A stretch of 64,000 nt of DNA, from contig NZ_JBPYCR010000001.1 in NCBI RefSeq assembly GCF_051846915.1, positions 205,782-269,781 of the forward strand, in the 5' to 3' direction. Source of the stretch: JBPYCR01 sp051846915. GTDB taxonomy: Bacteria > Bacillota > Bacilli > Bacillales > Amphibacillaceae. Under the pieces are notes generated by a model. The model saw nothing but the letters and a program-made list of their open reading frames with translations. It did no database searches and had not been told where the DNA came from. The position numbers and the translations under genes were made by a program. Below are positions 62,645 through 64,000 of this stretch, one piece after another. The stretch's first letter is position 1; each line of letters begins with the position of its first letter.

Positions 62645-63535
62645 TCATTCGGGGGCGCTTTCCAACGTAATTAATACGATTTCTGGTCGATTAAACGCGC
62701 GAATATTATATGTGTAATTTCCGAGTCCTCTGCCTACGATCATCGTTGTTCTTTCTTTCTCAAAACGCCCTGCATCATAATTCGGGAAAAACTCACCTTC
62801 ATGAGAAATAACTCCTCCAACATACGGTATCCTAATCATTCCGCCATGATGATGACCGGCGAGCACCAAATCCGCTCCCCATTCTTTAAATGCTTCATAA
62901 TACTTGGGATAGTGAGCGAGCATCATTTCAAATGTATCTTCTTCCGCTTCACCGACTTTTTCATCGATATACGCTTTGTCGAAATCAATATTTACTTCCA
63001 CATCGGATGGACTATAAAATATAAGCGGGATATCCATGCCTCTTAAATGAATAGTCTCTTCTTGCTCTGTCAACTCTATTTTTTTATCATTGATAATTTC
63101 AACTCCGACTGCTTCCAGTTGTTTTATATAATTTGTATAATAAATATTATCTCCACGCTCAGCCATCACTTTTGCGATCAGTTCATGATTCCCATCAATA
63201 TAATAAACGGGATAGTTTTTTACGAGTTCACTTGCCAATGTTAAAAATACATTGCCATTATCATCAGTGGAGTTCATCATATCACCGGTTATAACAATTA
63301 TATCTGGTTCGTGTTTATTGATCTTTCGTATAAGACGTCTGCTATTCTTTCCAAATTGTTTACTGTGCAAATCCGTTAACTGTAATACTTTGTACCCATC
63401 AAAAGCTTCAGGTATTTTACCGGACTTAACGGTATATTTGCTTACTTCAAGAACGTTAGCCTGAAAGTAGAAGTATATAATAGGGCTGACAATTAAAATA
63501 CCGAGAATAATTATTACTTTTTTAAATTTTTTCAT
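62645..63535 (-). CDS. Membrane-anchored metallophosphoesterase, YkuE/YaeI-like
   Basis: 296 residues. An N-terminal helix (VIIILGILIVSPIIYFYF) acts as anchor. The calcineurin-like motifs follow in order: LTDLHSKQFG, VITGDMMN, DGNHE, and AGHHHGG with a late His. The dinuclear metal site is therefore complete. Relatives act on phospholipid head groups such as UDP-diacylglucosamine or are of unknown substrate. The ATG follows GGAGATTTC. The gene is monocistronic. Confidence 0.92.
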   Translation of the reverse strand: MKKFKKVIIILGILIVSPIIYFYFQANVLEVSKYTVKSGKIPEAFDGYKVLQLTDLHSKQFGKNSRRLIRKINKHEPDIIVITGDMMNSTDDNGNVFLTLASELVKNYPVYYIDGNHELIAKVMAERGDNIYYTNYIKQLEAVGVEIINDKKIELTEQEETIHLRGMDIPLIFYSPSDVEVNIDFDKAYIDEKVGEAEEDTFEMMLAHYPKYYEAFKEWGADLVLAGHHHGGMIRIPYVGGVISHEGEFFPNYDAGRFEKERTTMIVGRGLGNYTYNIRAFNRPEIVLITLESAPE

Positions 63536-63802
63536 GAAATCTCCTTATGTGCGTGTAAAGTACGCAAATGTCAACCTGTCGAGGCAATGACAATATCATT
63601 ATGCTATTGTGGTTCATGGTTCAAATAAAATGGGGTTGTTAATTGATAATAATTTTTTCGAATATGATATGCTGCTAAAATGGTACCTTTTTAGCGGAAT
63701 CCAAAAATAGGTCTAGCCTTTATTTTATAAGCTAGCCCTCCATTGTTCAACATTATTTTTAGTCAAACATAGATACAATAAATCCCATTTTATTTTATAA
63801 CT

Positions 63803-64000
63803 ATCACTAGCGTTGCATTAATTAAAACAAATAATTGTTAATATTCCCAATGATCAGTAATTTGCTTTTTATTCAATAAAAAATCCTTTATAATGGAGAG
63901 ACAGGTGGTTCCTGTCCAAATCCCATTACAAAGGATAACAGATATGGACAAGAATACACGAAAATCTTCATTTGGTAAATGGATAAGCCCTATTAATTTT
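63803..64000 (+). mobile_element. IS4-type insertion sequence, copy 2, left end and start of transposase
   Basis: The left inverted end ATCACTAGCGTTGCAT (63803-63818) is the exact inverted complement of the right end of copy 1 at 35551. About 130 bases further a clean transposase frame starts (MDKNTRKSSFGKWISPINF) behind GGATAACAG and runs off the edge. Unlike copy 1 its start codons are intact, so this may be a live element. The 63536-63802 gap before it contains no gene that I can see. Confidence 0.85.

Overview
The window comes from a low-GC, Gram-positive, spore-former-type genome of the family Bacillaceae. Gene content and order resemble halotolerant genera such as Oceanobacillus, Virgibacillus or Lentibacillus. 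Three things point there: runs of genes in Bacillus subtilis order (yeaC-yeaD-yebA-guaA ... pbuG ... yebE ... purE-purK; yoaS-yozG-yoaT; yodQ/R/S/T-like; yknWXYZ), frequent TTG/GTG starts behind strong AGGAGG-type ribosome binding sites, and an ectoine synthase. No rRNA, tRNA or CRISPR array was seen.

Left part (1-16 kb), mostly on the minus strand, is the purine neighbourhood. purE-purK and the NCS2 purine permease each have a 17-bp-spaced promoter, a guanine riboswitch aptamer, a terminator hairpin, and a pair of inverted PurR-box-like sites 18 bp apart just upstream of the -35. A MOSC protein, MsrA, an MFS transporter, a DJ-1/PfpI protein divergent from a WYL regulator, and the guaA/yebA/yeaD/yeaC chain complete the block. 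Four copies of a dispersed 130-165 bp hairpin repeat are scattered through the first 30 kb, and one of them rewrites the C terminus of a YihY/BrkB protein.

Middle part (17-42 kb) holds a HemAT aerotaxis receptor, an amidase, a 21-bp tandem repeat that is open in several frames, and the yoaT/yozG/yoaS trio. Next comes an amino-acid ABC ATPase gene decapitated by a TnpB-only IS605-type element whose predicted omega-RNA end abuts the broken gene. An orphan ectC follows, then a CoA-metabolism cluster (aminotransferase, two-subunit CoA transferase, thiolase, M20 deacylase) with a divergent PucR regulator. A dead IS4-type transposase is followed by a complete amino-acid ABC transporter with a creatininase-family hydrolase. 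A decayed stretch with fragments of an aspartate-dehydrogenase-like gene and an M20 peptidase lies beside an intact aspartate-dehydrogenase-like gene.

Right part (42-64 kb) has a DHA2 drug-type exporter and a HAD phosphatase. A seven-gene sugar operon appears to make dTDP-Fuc4NAc and hand it to a lipid-linked three-component glycosylation machine. Ogt and a YhfP-type oxidoreductase with a probable ATC start codon follow, then a 52-bp hairpin minisatellite. A response regulator, histidine kinase and LolA-like lipoprotein sit directly upstream of a yknWXYZ-type peptide-resistance exporter. DinB, two small coupled genes, a metallophosphoesterase and the beginning of a second, apparently intact IS4-type copy close the window.
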